A stretch of DNA of 64,000 bases from IMG/VR virus record IMGVR_UViG_3300028364_000014, positions 173,911 to 237,910 of that record, one strand, 5' to 3'. The notes below the pieces were generated by a model. The model saw nothing but the letters and a program-made list of their open reading frames with translations, did no database searches and was not told where the DNA came from. The DNA is from a virus. The translations under genes and the position numbers were made by a program. Positions 41,365 to 49,988 of this stretch are shown in pieces (positions within the stretch are counted from its first letter, which is position 1; each line of letters begins with the position of its first letter).

Positions 41365-41967
41365 TTATACCTTCTCCTTCGTTATAAAATATGGATGGTC
41401 TACTTGAGCTAGTACTTGCTTACAAAATGAAGGCCATTCAGGCTCTTTATGTTTATATCGTTGGTGTACCATATGCTGTAAATTCATATAATTTAAATGA
41501 ATAGTTCTTATGTACATATAACCAGATGGTAGATTACGTTTTAATTTAATTAAGTCAGCTCCTTCTTCAAGCAGTTCTTTATACCTATTTAAAATCACCT
41601 CATCTACTAAATGATCTATACCATTAGCTAGTTCTGATTTCTTTAACATATGCATAGTAGATGTTGATTGGACCGCTGCTATAGTAGTGTAAGTAGCTTG
41701 TTGCTGCCACCAATCGCAGGGGGCTTGGACAATAAGGTCTACATTCATAGCTCTAAGAAATTTATTATGTCCCATACCTTTAAAGGCCATTTTTTTAGCC
41801 CGCTCTAACATTTGATAATACAACTCATTATAATTACCAACACCGTCTAAAAAAATAGAGACGCCTTCATCCAAACCCTTTACTGTCTTATCAAAAGCTA
41901 ACCCCATTCCTACCAGAGCAGACAAGAAATTACCTGATGATTCATGTAATTTTTTAACTTTAATCAT
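41365..41967 (-). CDS. ThyX-like conserved phage protein
   Basis: 200 residues from the ATG at 41967, which has GGAGG five bases upstream; the frame stays open six codons more. The segment FLRAMNVDLIVQAPCDWW and QSTSTMHML, followed by a late LPSGYMYIRTIHLNYMNL and HQRYKHKEPEWPSFC, corresponds to a phage family whose pattern (APxxWWxxxxTY...S-T-M-H...LP...R) is reminiscent of FAD-dependent thymidylate synthase. The canonical RHRxxS ThyX motif is missing. It may make or bind thymidylate; the assignment rests on pattern alone. Confidence 0.5.
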   Translation of the reverse strand: MIKVKKLHESSGNFLSALVGMGLAFDKTVKGLDEGVSIFLDGVGNYNELYYQMLERAKKMAFKGMGHNKFLRAMNVDLIVQAPCDWWQQQATYTTIAAVQSTSTMHMLKKSELANGIDHLVDEVILNRYKELLEEGADLIKLKRNLPSGYMYIRTIHLNYMNLQHMVHQRYKHKEPEWPSFCKQVLAQVDHPYFITKEKV

Positions 41968-41980
41968 ATTGTCCTCCATA

Positions 41981-42020
41981 ACCATCAGTTACACCGGACG
42001 GAACCTATGCAACTGATGGT
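41981..42020 (-). promoter_or_regulatory. 10-bp hairpin in the leader of the ThyX-like gene
   Basis: ACCATCAGTT (41981-41990) and AACTGATGGT (42011-42020) form a perfect 10-bp stem with a 20-base loop. It sits between the promoter at 42037-42064 and the ribosome binding site, about ten bases from the likely RNA start. It could be a 5' stabiliser or a regulatory leader. Confidence 0.7.
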
Positions 42021-42036
42021 GTTATTATTACTATAT

Positions 42037-42064
42037 AATATAATACATTTTTCTAGTTTGTCAA
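42037..42064 (-). promoter_or_regulatory. Sigma-70-type promoter
   Basis: Minus strand TTGACA (42059-42064), 16-base spacer, TATATT (42037-42042), immediately after the stop codon of the glycosyltransferase at 42066. It drives the ThyX-like gene and probably the sugar block. Confidence 0.87.
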
Positions 42065-42065
42065 T

Positions 42066-43358
42066 CTAAAAAGTTTCAGCTGTTATAACCTTTCTGTCTA
42101 TACCAATTTCATTGACCGCAGTAGGATTTTTAAGGTCTCTTACAGCCTTATCAAAAATACTAACCCAAGCTTTGGCTATCTTACCCTGCCAATTCAATTC
42201 CGACTTCACCCACCCATAGGCTGTCTCCGCTTTCGCCTCAGCTTCTACGTAATTGTTGTAAATATACACCATCTTCTTCGCCATATCTTCGACATCAACA
42301 AGCGGCCTAATAACTTCATTGTCATTTGGTAGAACAGTATGTAATCCAGGAGTAGTCCCACTATCAATTAGGTAGCCCTTATCTTCAGTAATGTATTCTC
42401 CCATAGCTGTATTATTAGGCATTAAAACAGGGGTCTTAGTAGCCATAGCCTCTACCCAAGAAAGACCAAAACCCTCCCCTAAAGTCGTACTAACAACAAG
42501 ATCAGAGACATTGTATATTAAATTAACAATTTCTTTAGGATACCCTTGATTAGGCCCAAAATTCTCTGGAAAAACAACATCTTCTCCAACAACTAGACCA
42601 TAGGACTTACAAACCTCATCCAGACTCCAACCCTGGTCTTTCATTGCCATATGTAGATATAAAATAGAAGTTGGCACTTCCTTTCTAAACTCCACAAATG
42701 CAGCTATAGTTCTAGGTATATCTTTTCTATGCTGATTTCGATTAACATTAGTAATAATAAATTTATCTGCGTGCTTACCAAAATACTGTGCCTTAAACTT
42801 TTTAATAATATCCTTAGGTAGAGGTTTAAAATCATCAATATTAGCGCCATGAGGCACTACTTGCATGTCTTGTACAGCAGGGTATACTTTCTTAGCCTCG
42901 TTAGCTCCAAACTTGGAATAAGCCACTAAGTAATCAACGGCATCCACATTTTTAATCCATTGCTCTTTAGGAACACCATCAATAGGAAAATAACAAATTG
43001 ATTTAAAGGCTTTCCCACTCGCTATTAGGGCTGGTATAAGTTTAGGTAAAAAATCTAAAATAAAAGTATCCTGCAAACAAAACAAGATGTCATACTCCAT
43101 TTGCTGGGCCATGCTTACAAATTTCTGTCTTCCGTATGGGTCCTTTTGTGTGTTAGTACCGGCTGGGAACTGGCGATAAGGGAAGGTATGCGGATCGCCC
43201 CAGTAGTTGATAGCAAATATATCGATATCATATCTTCCAGTTTTAAATAACGCTTCACAAATATTTCTAGACACAGATCCAAAACCTGTTGCACATGAGA
43301 CTGCATCAGCATATACAAGTACTTTAGTTTTCTTATTTACTTTTTTGTTTTTTGCCAT
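42066..43358 (-). CDS. GT4-like glycosyltransferase
   Basis: 430 residues. GT-B features: VLVYADAVSCATGFGSVSRN (donor/acceptor loop), LDFLPKLIPAL, VVPHGANIDDF, FIITNVNRNQHRKDI and VVSTTLGEGFGLSWVEAMA with the paired Glu of the retaining GT4 site. This is one of six or seven glycosyltransferases here and the largest. It lies between an HNH endonuclease and the ThyX-like gene, with a promoter right at its stop codon. Confidence 0.9.
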   Translation of the reverse strand: MAKNKKVNKKTKVLVYADAVSCATGFGSVSRNICEALFKTGRYDIDIFAINYWGDPHTFPYRQFPAGTNTQKDPYGRQKFVSMAQQMEYDILFCLQDTFILDFLPKLIPALIASGKAFKSICYFPIDGVPKEQWIKNVDAVDYLVAYSKFGANEAKKVYPAVQDMQVVPHGANIDDFKPLPKDIIKKFKAQYFGKHADKFIITNVNRNQHRKDIPRTIAAFVEFRKEVPTSILYLHMAMKDQGWSLDEVCKSYGLVVGEDVVFPENFGPNQGYPKEIVNLIYNVSDLVVSTTLGEGFGLSWVEAMATKTPVLMPNNTAMGEYITEDKGYLIDSGTTPGLHTVLPNDNEVIRPLVDVEDMAKKMVYIYNNYVEAEAKAETAYGWVKSELNWQGKIAKAWVSIFDKAVRDLKNPTAVNEIGIDRKVITAETF

Positions 43359-43377
43359 AATTTATTTTATTTCCTTT

Positions 43378-44418
43378 TTAATAATTATAATTATATCGTT
43401 TATTTAATACCGCCCGATACCAAGCTTTGTGCCAGTTTCTATCTTTATTGGCCTTAGAATTACACGAACGGCATACTGTAATTAAATTTGACGGACTACA
43501 ATTCTTTTTATTATAATCAACATGATGTATTGTTAAATCATTTGGATTTTTAGAATTACAGTATGGGTTTAAACATTTATTTCCATCTCTATCACGAATG
43601 TCTTGTTTGTATTCTTGGTCTTTCCAAGCTTCACAGTAAGGTTCAAAGGATATTCCACCTTTCCAAGAGTTATTACCAGAACCAGATATCCTAATAGACC
43701 AACAAGTAGGACATCTATATCCAGTTTTCCAATCACTCCATGTAATATAATGCACATGACCAAAAGAACATCTATAACTCAACTTGGTTTTATTATTTAC
43801 ATAATTTTTACTCAGGAGGACATATCCCTCCTTTTCAAATTCATTTTTAATATAATATATATCGTGTCTAACATTTCCTGCACAATACTTGCACCTATAT
43901 CCTTGCTTAAAATTACCAAACGTCATAGAAGTTTCATGACCATTAGGGCATACACACTCCAATTTAGTATTAATATTTACATACACATTAGATTTTAATA
44001 TATAACCTTCTAATTTAAAAGCAAGTTTAACATCTTCTATAGTAGATTTCCCTTGTCCAGTACAATAAGGGCATCTATGTCCTGTTGACCAATTAAACCA
44101 AGTAGTACCGTGTTCGTGCCCATTTGGGCAAGTATAATTAAGTTTTTGTCTATTATTTATATACTCTTCACTAAGTAAAGTGTACCCCTCATCTTCAAAA
44201 GATTTTTTTATAAATTCTATATGTAATTTTATATTTCCAGCACACGAAGGGCATCTATGATTTGCTGACCAATTTTGCCATGTAATATTATGACGATGAC
44301 CCTCAGGACAAATATATTTCAGCTTTGTTTTCGAATTAACATACTCACTACTTAATAATTCATAACCCTCCTTCTCAAAACTTCCCTTAACAAATTCATA
44401 GGTTAACTTTTTTGGCAT
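43378..44418 (-). CDS. HNH homing endonuclease with four zinc-ribbon repeats
   Basis: 346 residues. Four units of the form F-E-x-E-G-Y-x-L-L-S-x-x-Y-x-N ... C-P-x-G-H ... C-x-x-C precede the HNH domain (CLNPYC, LTIHHVDYNKKNC, NLITVCRSCNSKAN). It is inserted between the RecB-like nuclease and a glycosyltransferase. Nearly identical in architecture to 22910 and 52167, so the family is spreading within this genome. Confidence 0.87.
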   Translation of the reverse strand: MPKKLTYEFVKGSFEKEGYELLSSEYVNSKTKLKYICPEGHRHNITWQNWSANHRCPSCAGNIKLHIEFIKKSFEDEGYTLLSEEYINNRQKLNYTCPNGHEHGTTWFNWSTGHRCPYCTGQGKSTIEDVKLAFKLEGYILKSNVYVNINTKLECVCPNGHETSMTFGNFKQGYRCKYCAGNVRHDIYYIKNEFEKEGYVLLSKNYVNNKTKLSYRCSFGHVHYITWSDWKTGYRCPTCWSIRISGSGNNSWKGGISFEPYCEAWKDQEYKQDIRDRDGNKCLNPYCNSKNPNDLTIHHVDYNKKNCSPSNLITVCRSCNSKANKDRNWHKAWYRAVLNKRYNYNY

Positions 44419-44427
44419 ACCTTATAC

Positions 44428-45585
44428 CTACTTTTTAATTGCTTTAGTTGCCAAAAAAGGCATAGTGAAATTAGTTACAGCACCTTCTTCTATCTTTTCT
44501 CTAGCTCTAGGATTTTTTGAACAATAATTATCTACATCTTTTTTCTTAAGATTAACCATTTCCACAAACTCCTCAGCTGATGTATTCTCCTGCACCACCT
44601 TAGGGTCGTAATTAACTCTAGCGTTCTGTCTTATATAAACCTGCTTGTTCTCCCCATATAAATTAGTTCCAGCCTCCTTAATCTTTTCCATAATTACCAT
44701 TGCAATTTCTCTTTTCCTTGTATCAAGAATCCTAGCTGTACTAGAAATCTGGTCGTACTCTTCAATTAATTGATCATTTGTAAGTTTAGCTGTAGGTAAA
44801 AATTCAAACTTTTTATTACTACAAGCCTTTTGATATTTATCGCAGTAATCCCGAAAATCACACCAAGGACAAAAAATATTCAAAGAAGCTACAGCATCCT
44901 TTTCTTTTATATTACACATCTCATCATACACAGTAACTAAATAATTATTAGTCTCATTACGTTGCTCATCTGTACGATAACTAAATACTGGAGAAGATCT
45001 CAACATATCTAGACAAAGTATTATCCTCTCATACTTAGGCCATAGTTTATGCGCTACTAAATCATATAAAGATAACTGCAAATCATCCTGTAATTGATCT
45101 GGAGTAGGGGCAGTTTTAGATGTTTTATAATCCACAATCATAAGTGTTTCATCATCTAGCTTAACTACTTTATCCATAGCACCAATCAAAGGCACACCCA
45201 TATCTGTCTCTAGATCTGGCCACCTACTATCTGCAAAACCAAAAGTCTCCTCTAAACTAATAATCTCTCTACCTAAAGCAAAATCCTCTACTCTATTTTT
45301 TACGAGTGCTTTACCCTCAACATGTACTTGCATCGATTCAATGCCTTCCCTAACTGACACTTTATCGTACACATCATATATTTTTTTGTAATCACTTTCA
45401 TCAAACTTCCCCTTCTCTGCCCAAATATGACCAGCAAATTCTAAAGCCTCATGACAAGTAGTACCCAACTTAAACGCTGGATTAGACAACTTTGGCATAT
45501 GCTCAACATACTGAAACCAGTACTTCCTTTTACAGCGCATATATGAACTAACTCTTGTAGCACTTAATTTAATCGGTCTTGCCAT
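44428..45585 (-). CDS. RecB-family / Cas4-like Fe-S nuclease
   Basis: 385 residues. An N-terminal SATRVSSYMRCKRKYWF with Cys18 and a C-terminal cluster CPWCDFRDYC and later Cys form the Fe-S site of AddB/Cas4-like PD-(D/E)XK nucleases. The nuclease core is visible in GAMDKVVKL and MIVDYKTSK (D-x-K), then DDLQLSLYDL with the Gln/Tyr motif. Such phage proteins act as recombination exonucleases that process ends for RecA. It stands next to the RuvC-like resolvase and 8 kb from RecA. Confidence 0.88.
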   Translation of the reverse strand: MARPIKLSATRVSSYMRCKRKYWFQYVEHMPKLSNPAFKLGTTCHEALEFAGHIWAEKGKFDESDYKKIYDVYDKVSVREGIESMQVHVEGKALVKNRVEDFALGREIISLEETFGFADSRWPDLETDMGVPLIGAMDKVVKLDDETLMIVDYKTSKTAPTPDQLQDDLQLSLYDLVAHKLWPKYERIILCLDMLRSSPVFSYRTDEQRNETNNYLVTVYDEMCNIKEKDAVASLNIFCPWCDFRDYCDKYQKACSNKKFEFLPTAKLTNDQLIEEYDQISSTARILDTRKREIAMVIMEKIKEAGTNLYGENKQVYIRQNARVNYDPKVVQENTSAEEFVEMVNLKKKDVDNYCSKNPRAREKIEEGAVTNFTMPFLATKAIKK

Positions 45586-45588
45586 ATT

Positions 45589-45957
45589 TTATCCTTCCTT
45601 TTTTACTTCTTCAATGTGTGCGGCTAATTCGTAAGAAATAACTTGCAACATAAGCTTAGCGATGGCAGTTCTAAAAAGATCTGACACCTCATCAAATTCG
45701 TCCATACTTACAAAAAATTCCTTTTCTCCTGTAGTATCAGAAACTACTTTATATTTAGTAATAGCAAGACTAGAATCCATTTTATTCTCTCTCATTAACT
45801 GTTCTGTTGCTTGAATTACAAAATCTTTTGAGTCACCTGCCATTGTAATACCAGCCTCATTAAACATCCCTACAAAAACATCTAACATACTTGATTTCAT
45901 ATTTTCTACAGTAATATGCGCCTTAAAATCGTTTGTTAAAATCATACCCATAATCAT
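45589..45957 (-). CDS. Hypothetical protein of the recombination block
   Basis: About 122 residues from the ATG at 45957, which is next to GGGAGGAGT; a second Met codon (45951) has slightly better spacing. Mixed helix and strand (KYKVVSDTTGEKEFFVSMDEFDEV), no recognised family. It overlaps the RuvC-like gene by about 35 bases and precedes the nuclease by three bases, so the three are probably translationally coupled. Confidence 0.6.
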   Translation of the reverse strand: MIMGMILTNDFKAHITVENMKSSMLDVFVGMFNEAGITMAGDSKDFVIQATEQLMRENKMDSSLAITKYKVVSDTTGEKEFFVSMDEFDEVSDLFRTAIAKLMLQVISYELAAHIEEVKKEG

Positions 45958-46456
45958 ACTCCTCCCTATATTTTTCAATTTGTAAAATCTCATCACAATA
46001 ACAAAGTAATTGAGCTACGCTATCTGTTATATCATTCCAATCTTTAAACCTAATGTCTTGATTTCCAAAATTAATAAGGTCTTTTATTAAAACAAACAAT
46101 AAATCCTTAGACTTAGCTTTAAAAAAAGCCTTTGGTTTAGTATTACTCATTATATAAGGGGCTTTATTACAATACTCAAACACGGTTTGCTCTGCTATGC
46201 CCCCAAATTTAGCTAAAAGTTTTGTAACTTTAGGGTTTAATCCCACAAATGTATCTTCAAGTACTATATCAGTAGGTTTATATTTTTTTAATACCTTTAT
46301 TAGTTCTTTACGGAAATAAGTAAGTTTCTCTGTAAGTTCTGATTTCTTATTAGGAACAATTTTACCATACTTTAGAATATTATCATCAGTAGAAATAAAA
46401 GACCATCCTGTAGAAGTAGAAGACACATCTAGGCTCATTACTCGGCGTATTTTCAT
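45923..46456 (-). CDS. RuvC-like Holliday junction resolvase
   Basis: 177 residues. The RuvC/RNase H fold shows in [14 protein letters not shown] (first catalytic Asp), IVLEDTFVG (second acidic) and [15 protein letters not shown] (terminal Asp). This resembles phage RuvC-like resolvases in size and order. It would cut branched DNA during recombination or before packaging. It overlaps DnaJ by four bases at one end and an unknown gene at the other. Confidence 0.87.
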   Translation of the reverse strand: MKIRRVMSLDVSSTSTGWSFISTDDNILKYGKIVPNKKSELTEKLTYFRKELIKVLKKYKPTDIVLEDTFVGLNPKVTKLLAKFGGIAEQTVFEYCNKAPYIMSNTKPKAFFKAKSKDLLFVLIKDLINFGNQDIRFKDWNDITDSVAQLLCYCDEILQIEKYREEYDYGYDFNKRF

Positions 46457-47214
46457 AGCTTCTTAAGCATCTCAAGCTCTTCCTCAGTTAGATTAGTCGT
46501 GTCTGGCCAAACAATTCTTACTTGTACCACAACATCCCCTCTTGGGCCACCAAAAATACCATTACCCCCAGCCCCAGATAGTAAAAGTTGCTTACCCTCT
46601 GGGGATCTAGCTGGAACTGTAATACTTAATTCCTTATCTCGTACATTAATACGCCCAGTACCACCACAGCTATCACAGGTATTTTTAGGAATTTGCCCTG
46701 TTCCCCTACACTTATTACACGGAACATGGGTAGACATAAACATACCATTAATTCGCTCTTGTTTTAAAAATATACCCTCTCCGTCACACTCTGAACACGT
46801 CTCAAACTCAGTAGCCCCCTTAGCGTTGCATTTAATACAAATATCTTGATAAGAAACCGTAAACGCCTCTTTGCCACCAAAAATAGAAGTATAAATACTA
46901 ATAGGAACTACAACCCTTAAAGAGGCACCTTTTTGAGGAGCATTAGCTCTTCGTTGAAATCCACCAAAAGGATTATGCATACCAAATCCTTCGAAAGGGT
47001 TAAATCCACGAGATTGTTGTTGTTGATGTTTTTCTGGATTATTTAATACCTCGTACGCTTCTGAAATCTCTTTGAACTTTTCTTCAGCTTTATTGTCATC
47101 AGGATTTTTATCTGGATGGTACTTTAAAGCTAGTTTTCTATAAGCTTTTTTAATATCATCTTTAGAAGCCTCTAGAGACACTCCTAAAATATCATAATAT
47201 TTTTTAAGATTCAC
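46453..47214 (-). CDS. Short DnaJ-type chaperone
   Basis: 253 residues against about 370 for typical DnaJ. The J-domain is complete at 1-65, including the essential HPD (KYHPDKNP). A short Gly/Phe region follows ([19 protein letters not shown]), and the zinc-finger domain has four CxxCxGxG-like units ([32 protein letters not shown]). The first C-terminal substrate domain is largely present, but the second and the dimerisation domain are missing. The start codon is GTG, overlapping a 48-residue zinc-ribbon gene. It may recruit host DnaK to phage replication or assembly. Confidence 0.9.
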   Translation of the reverse strand: MNLKKYYDILGVSLEASKDDIKKAYRKLALKYHPDKNPDDNKAEEKFKEISEAYEVLNNPEKHQQQQSRGFNPFEGFGMHNPFGGFQRRANAPQKGASLRVVVPISIYTSIFGGKEAFTVSYQDICIKCNAKGATEFETCSECDGEGIFLKQERINGMFMSTHVPCNKCRGTGQIPKNTCDSCGGTGRINVRDKELSITVPARSPEGKQLLLSGAGGNGIFGGPRGDVVVQVRIVWPDTTNLTEEELEMLKKL

Positions 47215-47350
47215 AATCTATAATCCTCCATATTAAACCACACTCTTCACTAGAGCATTTAAATTCATTAGGCGCTACCTCATAAGCAGGGCTTCCACAA
47301 AATAAACATTTGTGTATCGTATCCACCATCTGCATTTCATTGCTTTCCAT
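47204..47350 (-). CDS. Small zinc-ribbon protein
   Basis: 48 residues: [15 protein letters not shown], with the zinc pattern C-L-F-C-G and later C-x-x-x-x-C-G, ending in CES. It overlaps the start of DnaJ by 11 bases and provides the GGAGG used by DnaJ inside its own last codons, so translation of the two is probably coupled. Confidence 0.65.
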   Translation of the reverse strand: MESNEMQMVDTIHKCLFCGSPAYEVAPNEFKCSSEECGLIWRIIDCES

Positions 47351-47359
47351 AATTATCTC

Positions 47360-47689
47360 CTATGGTTTAGTATCAATGATCTCCAATATACTACCAGGAA
47401 TTTTTACAACATCTTCCCCAAGTTCAAGACCTACTGGAGTAAATACTTGATTAGCTTCTAAATCTGGGTACTGTTTAGTTGCGAGTAATACCTTAGTAAC
47501 TGCAGGAAAATAAATAAAATCTTGAGAAAAATCAAACTCACCAGACTCATCAGGAAAAACCCCTGGCGCAATTTCATTATAGTCTCCTCTTACTGGAATT
47601 TCCAATTCGATCTGCCGTACCACTTTAAATTTACATGGTTTCATTGGAAAAAGTGATAAGGTGGGTACTCCTGTGTATACTTCAGTCAT
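47360..47689 (-). CDS. Hypothetical protein of the replication block
   Basis: 109 residues with a beta-rich N-terminal half (KFKVVRQIELEIPVRGDYNE) and an acidic centre (FPDESGEFDFSQD). No family is recognised. It shares one base with the SSB-like gene upstream. Possibly a partner of SSB or DNA polymerase; the sequence does not show it. Confidence 0.55.
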   Translation of the reverse strand: MTEVYTGVPTLSLFPMKPCKFKVVRQIELEIPVRGDYNEIAPGVFPDESGEFDFSQDFIYFPAVTKVLLATKQYPDLEANQVFTPVGLELGEDVVKIPGSILEIIDTKP

Positions 47690-48015
47690 TAGTCTTCTCC
47701 TTTTATTATAATAAATGTGTCCACAAAAACTTCAGTCCAGTACTTTTTATCGGGTCCATTACAGTGCCTACACTTCCCATTAAAAGAACTCTCTTCGATA
47801 TGTCCGTGCAATTTTATGTACGAATTTTTAGGTACTTCATCCAACGCATCGGCTAAATCATTCCAAGCTGCTATTTTTATATATTGATAAGTATTATCTG
47901 GCGTAGGTATAGCCAAACTTCCTTTAAATAAACTAGTATTGTATTGACCAACCTGCTGTAACTTAGGTCTTGTTATCTTACCTTGTAGAATTACAAAATT
48001 TTCACCTTGTGGCAT
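47689..48015 (-). CDS. ssb: Single-stranded DNA-binding protein (OB-fold)
   Basis: 108 residues. The OB-fold signature is visible: VILQGKITRPKL, a central IKIAAWNDLADAL (match to the v-x-a-W-x-x-x-A of SSB), LHGHIEE and WTEVFVDTFIIIK. A CRHCNGPD insertion adds a Cys pair in the loop before the last strand. There is no long acidic tail of the bacterial SSB kind; the end is GED. It lies behind a consensus promoter and next to the primase. Confidence 0.7.
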   Translation of the reverse strand: MPQGENFVILQGKITRPKLQQVGQYNTSLFKGSLAIPTPDNTYQYIKIAAWNDLADALDEVPKNSYIKLHGHIEESSFNGKCRHCNGPDKKYWTEVFVDTFIIIKGED

Positions 48016-48050
48016 TATTCGTCTCCTTTAATTAATCTTAATTATAGTAT

Positions 48051-48078
48051 AATATAGTACATTTTATGGATTTGTCAA
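48051..48078 (-). promoter_or_regulatory. Sigma-70-type promoter
   Basis: Minus strand TTGACA (48073-48078), 16-base spacer, TATATT (48051-48056), nine bases after the HNH stop codon. The -35 box, spacer and -10 box are identical to those at 9655-9682. Confidence 0.87.
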
Positions 48079-48086
48079 GTAAATCT

Positions 48087-48938
48087 TTAGGCTTTATTAC
48101 ACCTAAGTTCATAATACCCACAGCCAGGTAATTTATGCACCTTTTTATGGCACGTTTTACAAAGTGTGACGGTATTAGTTACATCATTGCCCAAACGTAG
48201 ATTTTGGGCATATCCTTCAATATGATGACAGTGTAGTGGTGCATTTTCTTGACTAGCTCCGCAGATCTGACATCTCCAATTGTCTCGTTCAAAACACATT
48301 TGTCTAACTAAAGGGTTGACTTCACGAGATGTTACTTTTTTAAAACCTTTAGGGTACTTCTTTTGATTGTATATTGGGCAAGACGTTTTACAACTATCTG
48401 AACAATAAATAAACACATCACCAAGTTTAACACTATTCAATGCATTAATCCTGTGCCTTACTGCTATATTAGTAGGTATAAAATACTTACCACAATACTT
48501 ACATTTAACTTCTAAAGAGATACCATCTTTAGAAAGTCTGGGTGATTCAGCTACTGTTAGCTTTTTACCATAAGTCTCATACACAGCCTTAGAAAGTCTA
48601 TAGTCATCAGCCATTTTAATAATTTTTTCTTTATTAGCTTGATAATATTTCTTTTTATACTTGGTATAAACTTCTTTATTATTCTTATAATGTTGTTTAA
48701 TACGAATAAGTATTTTTTCTTTGTTTTCTTGTCTATATATTTTTGACTGTAGAGCTATTGACCTCTTATTCCTTTCATAATAACGTTTACTATATTCCCT
48801 CATTTCTTCTCTTTTTTCTTTCCTGTCTTCTTTTCTACACTCTTTACATCTATTAGCAATACCAGAACTACGTGACTTATTTTTATTAAATTCATTTTCA
48901 TCCTTATGAATTTTACACTTCGAACATCTTTTTCTCAT
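48087..48938 (-). CDS. HNH homing endonuclease, Cys-rich type A
   Basis: 283 residues, a close paralogue of 9679-10542 (same start CSKCKIHKDENEF, same linker, same CKYCGKYFIPT centre and same HNH end CQICGASQENAPLHCHHI). It stands between the SSB and primase genes and carries a copy of the same downstream promoter. Its start overlaps the primase stop region. Confidence 0.87.
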   Translation of the reverse strand: MRKRCSKCKIHKDENEFNKNKSRSSGIANRCKECRKEDRKEKREEMREYSKRYYERNKRSIALQSKIYRQENKEKILIRIKQHYKNNKEVYTKYKKKYYQANKEKIIKMADDYRLSKAVYETYGKKLTVAESPRLSKDGISLEVKCKYCGKYFIPTNIAVRHRINALNSVKLGDVFIYCSDSCKTSCPIYNQKKYPKGFKKVTSREVNPLVRQMCFERDNWRCQICGASQENAPLHCHHIEGYAQNLRLGNDVTNTVTLCKTCHKKVHKLPGCGYYELRCNKA

Positions 48939-49988
48939 TCAAACGGTTTTCCTCCTCATATAACTCTCTAGGTAGTAAAATATTTGTTCATCAGTTAAAT
49001 CGGCTGGATCAAGCCCTTTGCCTTGTTTATCTACCTCTGTTATTATTTCTGCATATATAGGTAACTTACCTTCTAGTAGATCTATAGACCGCCCAATAGC
49101 GGAAACCCCAGCCACATCACCATCATAAAATAAAGCTACCCCTTTATGCGCGTATGAACATAATAAATCAGCTTGTCCTGTGGTTATACCTGCGCCCATA
49201 CAAGCCACTACATTCTTAATACCTAAACTATACAGTCTCCAAACACTCTTAAACCCCTCCACTATAATAATAGGCACCTCTGCCCCAAGCTCTTTAATAT
49301 TATGTAAGTTATAAAGCACGGTATTTTTGTCGAATCCTGGAGTAAGTTTATATTTTTGGTCTGTATTGATAGGGTTAGCCCGTATATCTCTTAAACTATA
49401 CGCGACTAATAAACTCTTATCATCTCTAATAGGTATAATATCTCTTACAAGCCCATCACGATCAGTATACCCACCAGCTATTTCAAAAAAATCTAGAGTG
49501 TCTACACTAAATCCATCCTCTATAAAAAAAGAAGATCTGTATGGTTTATAATATTTTAATTTAATCTCATCTACTACAGAAGGGCGCTCAGTTGAATTAC
49601 CGTAAGTATTAATAAAATCTTTTCTTTCTTTTTGTTCTTTAAATCGTATCAAATCAGTTTTATTAATGCTTTTACTACCAGTTAAATCCTCTAAATAATC
49701 TAATGCGTCCATAAACCCGCAGTCATTTACTGATCTTACTAAACCAAACATATCATTTCCATAAGCCTTCTGACACCCGTGAGTGAAACAAACCCAAGTT
49801 TTTAAATCCTTATTAAGTCTAAAACTAGTAGTATTATCACCACCATGTATTATACAAGCGGCTCTTAATTCCTTAGAAGTTTCTCTCGCAACTGTAAATC
49901 CAAGCTGACTAACTAGATAAGCTGGATCAATTAATTGTTTAACTGTGGCTACTCTGTCTTTAAAACTACTGTCTTTAGGAAAGCTCAT
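48939..49988 (-). CDS. DnaG-type DNA primase
   Basis: 349 residues. The zinc-binding domain uses Cys45, His48, Cys67 and His70/Cys72 (CIIH ... CFTHGC), a pattern of phage primases. The Toprim catalytic core appears in IIIVEGFKS (Glu) and VALFYDGDVAG (D-x-D). It makes RNA primers for the family A polymerase. No helicase-binding C-terminal domain is present. It is encoded just downstream of DnaB with a 14-base overlap. Confidence 0.88.
   Translation of the reverse strand: MSFPKDSSFKDRVATVKQLIDPAYLVSQLGFTVARETSKELRAACIIHGGDNTTSFRLNKDLKTWVCFTHGCQKAYGNDMFGLVRSVNDCGFMDALDYLEDLTGSKSINKTDLIRFKEQKERKDFINTYGNSTERPSVVDEIKLKYYKPYRSSFFIEDGFSVDTLDFFEIAGGYTDRDGLVRDIIPIRDDKSLLVAYSLRDIRANPINTDQKYKLTPGFDKNTVLYNLHNIKELGAEVPIIIVEGFKSVWRLYSLGIKNVVACMGAGITTGQADLLCSYAHKGVALFYDGDVAGVSAIGRSIDLLEGKLPIYAEIITEVDKQGKGLDPADLTDEQIFYYLESYMRRKTV

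Noticed and set aside
43603-43998. 131-codon plus-strand frame opposite a repeat HNH gene
   Set aside because: Shadow of the repeat coding sequence.
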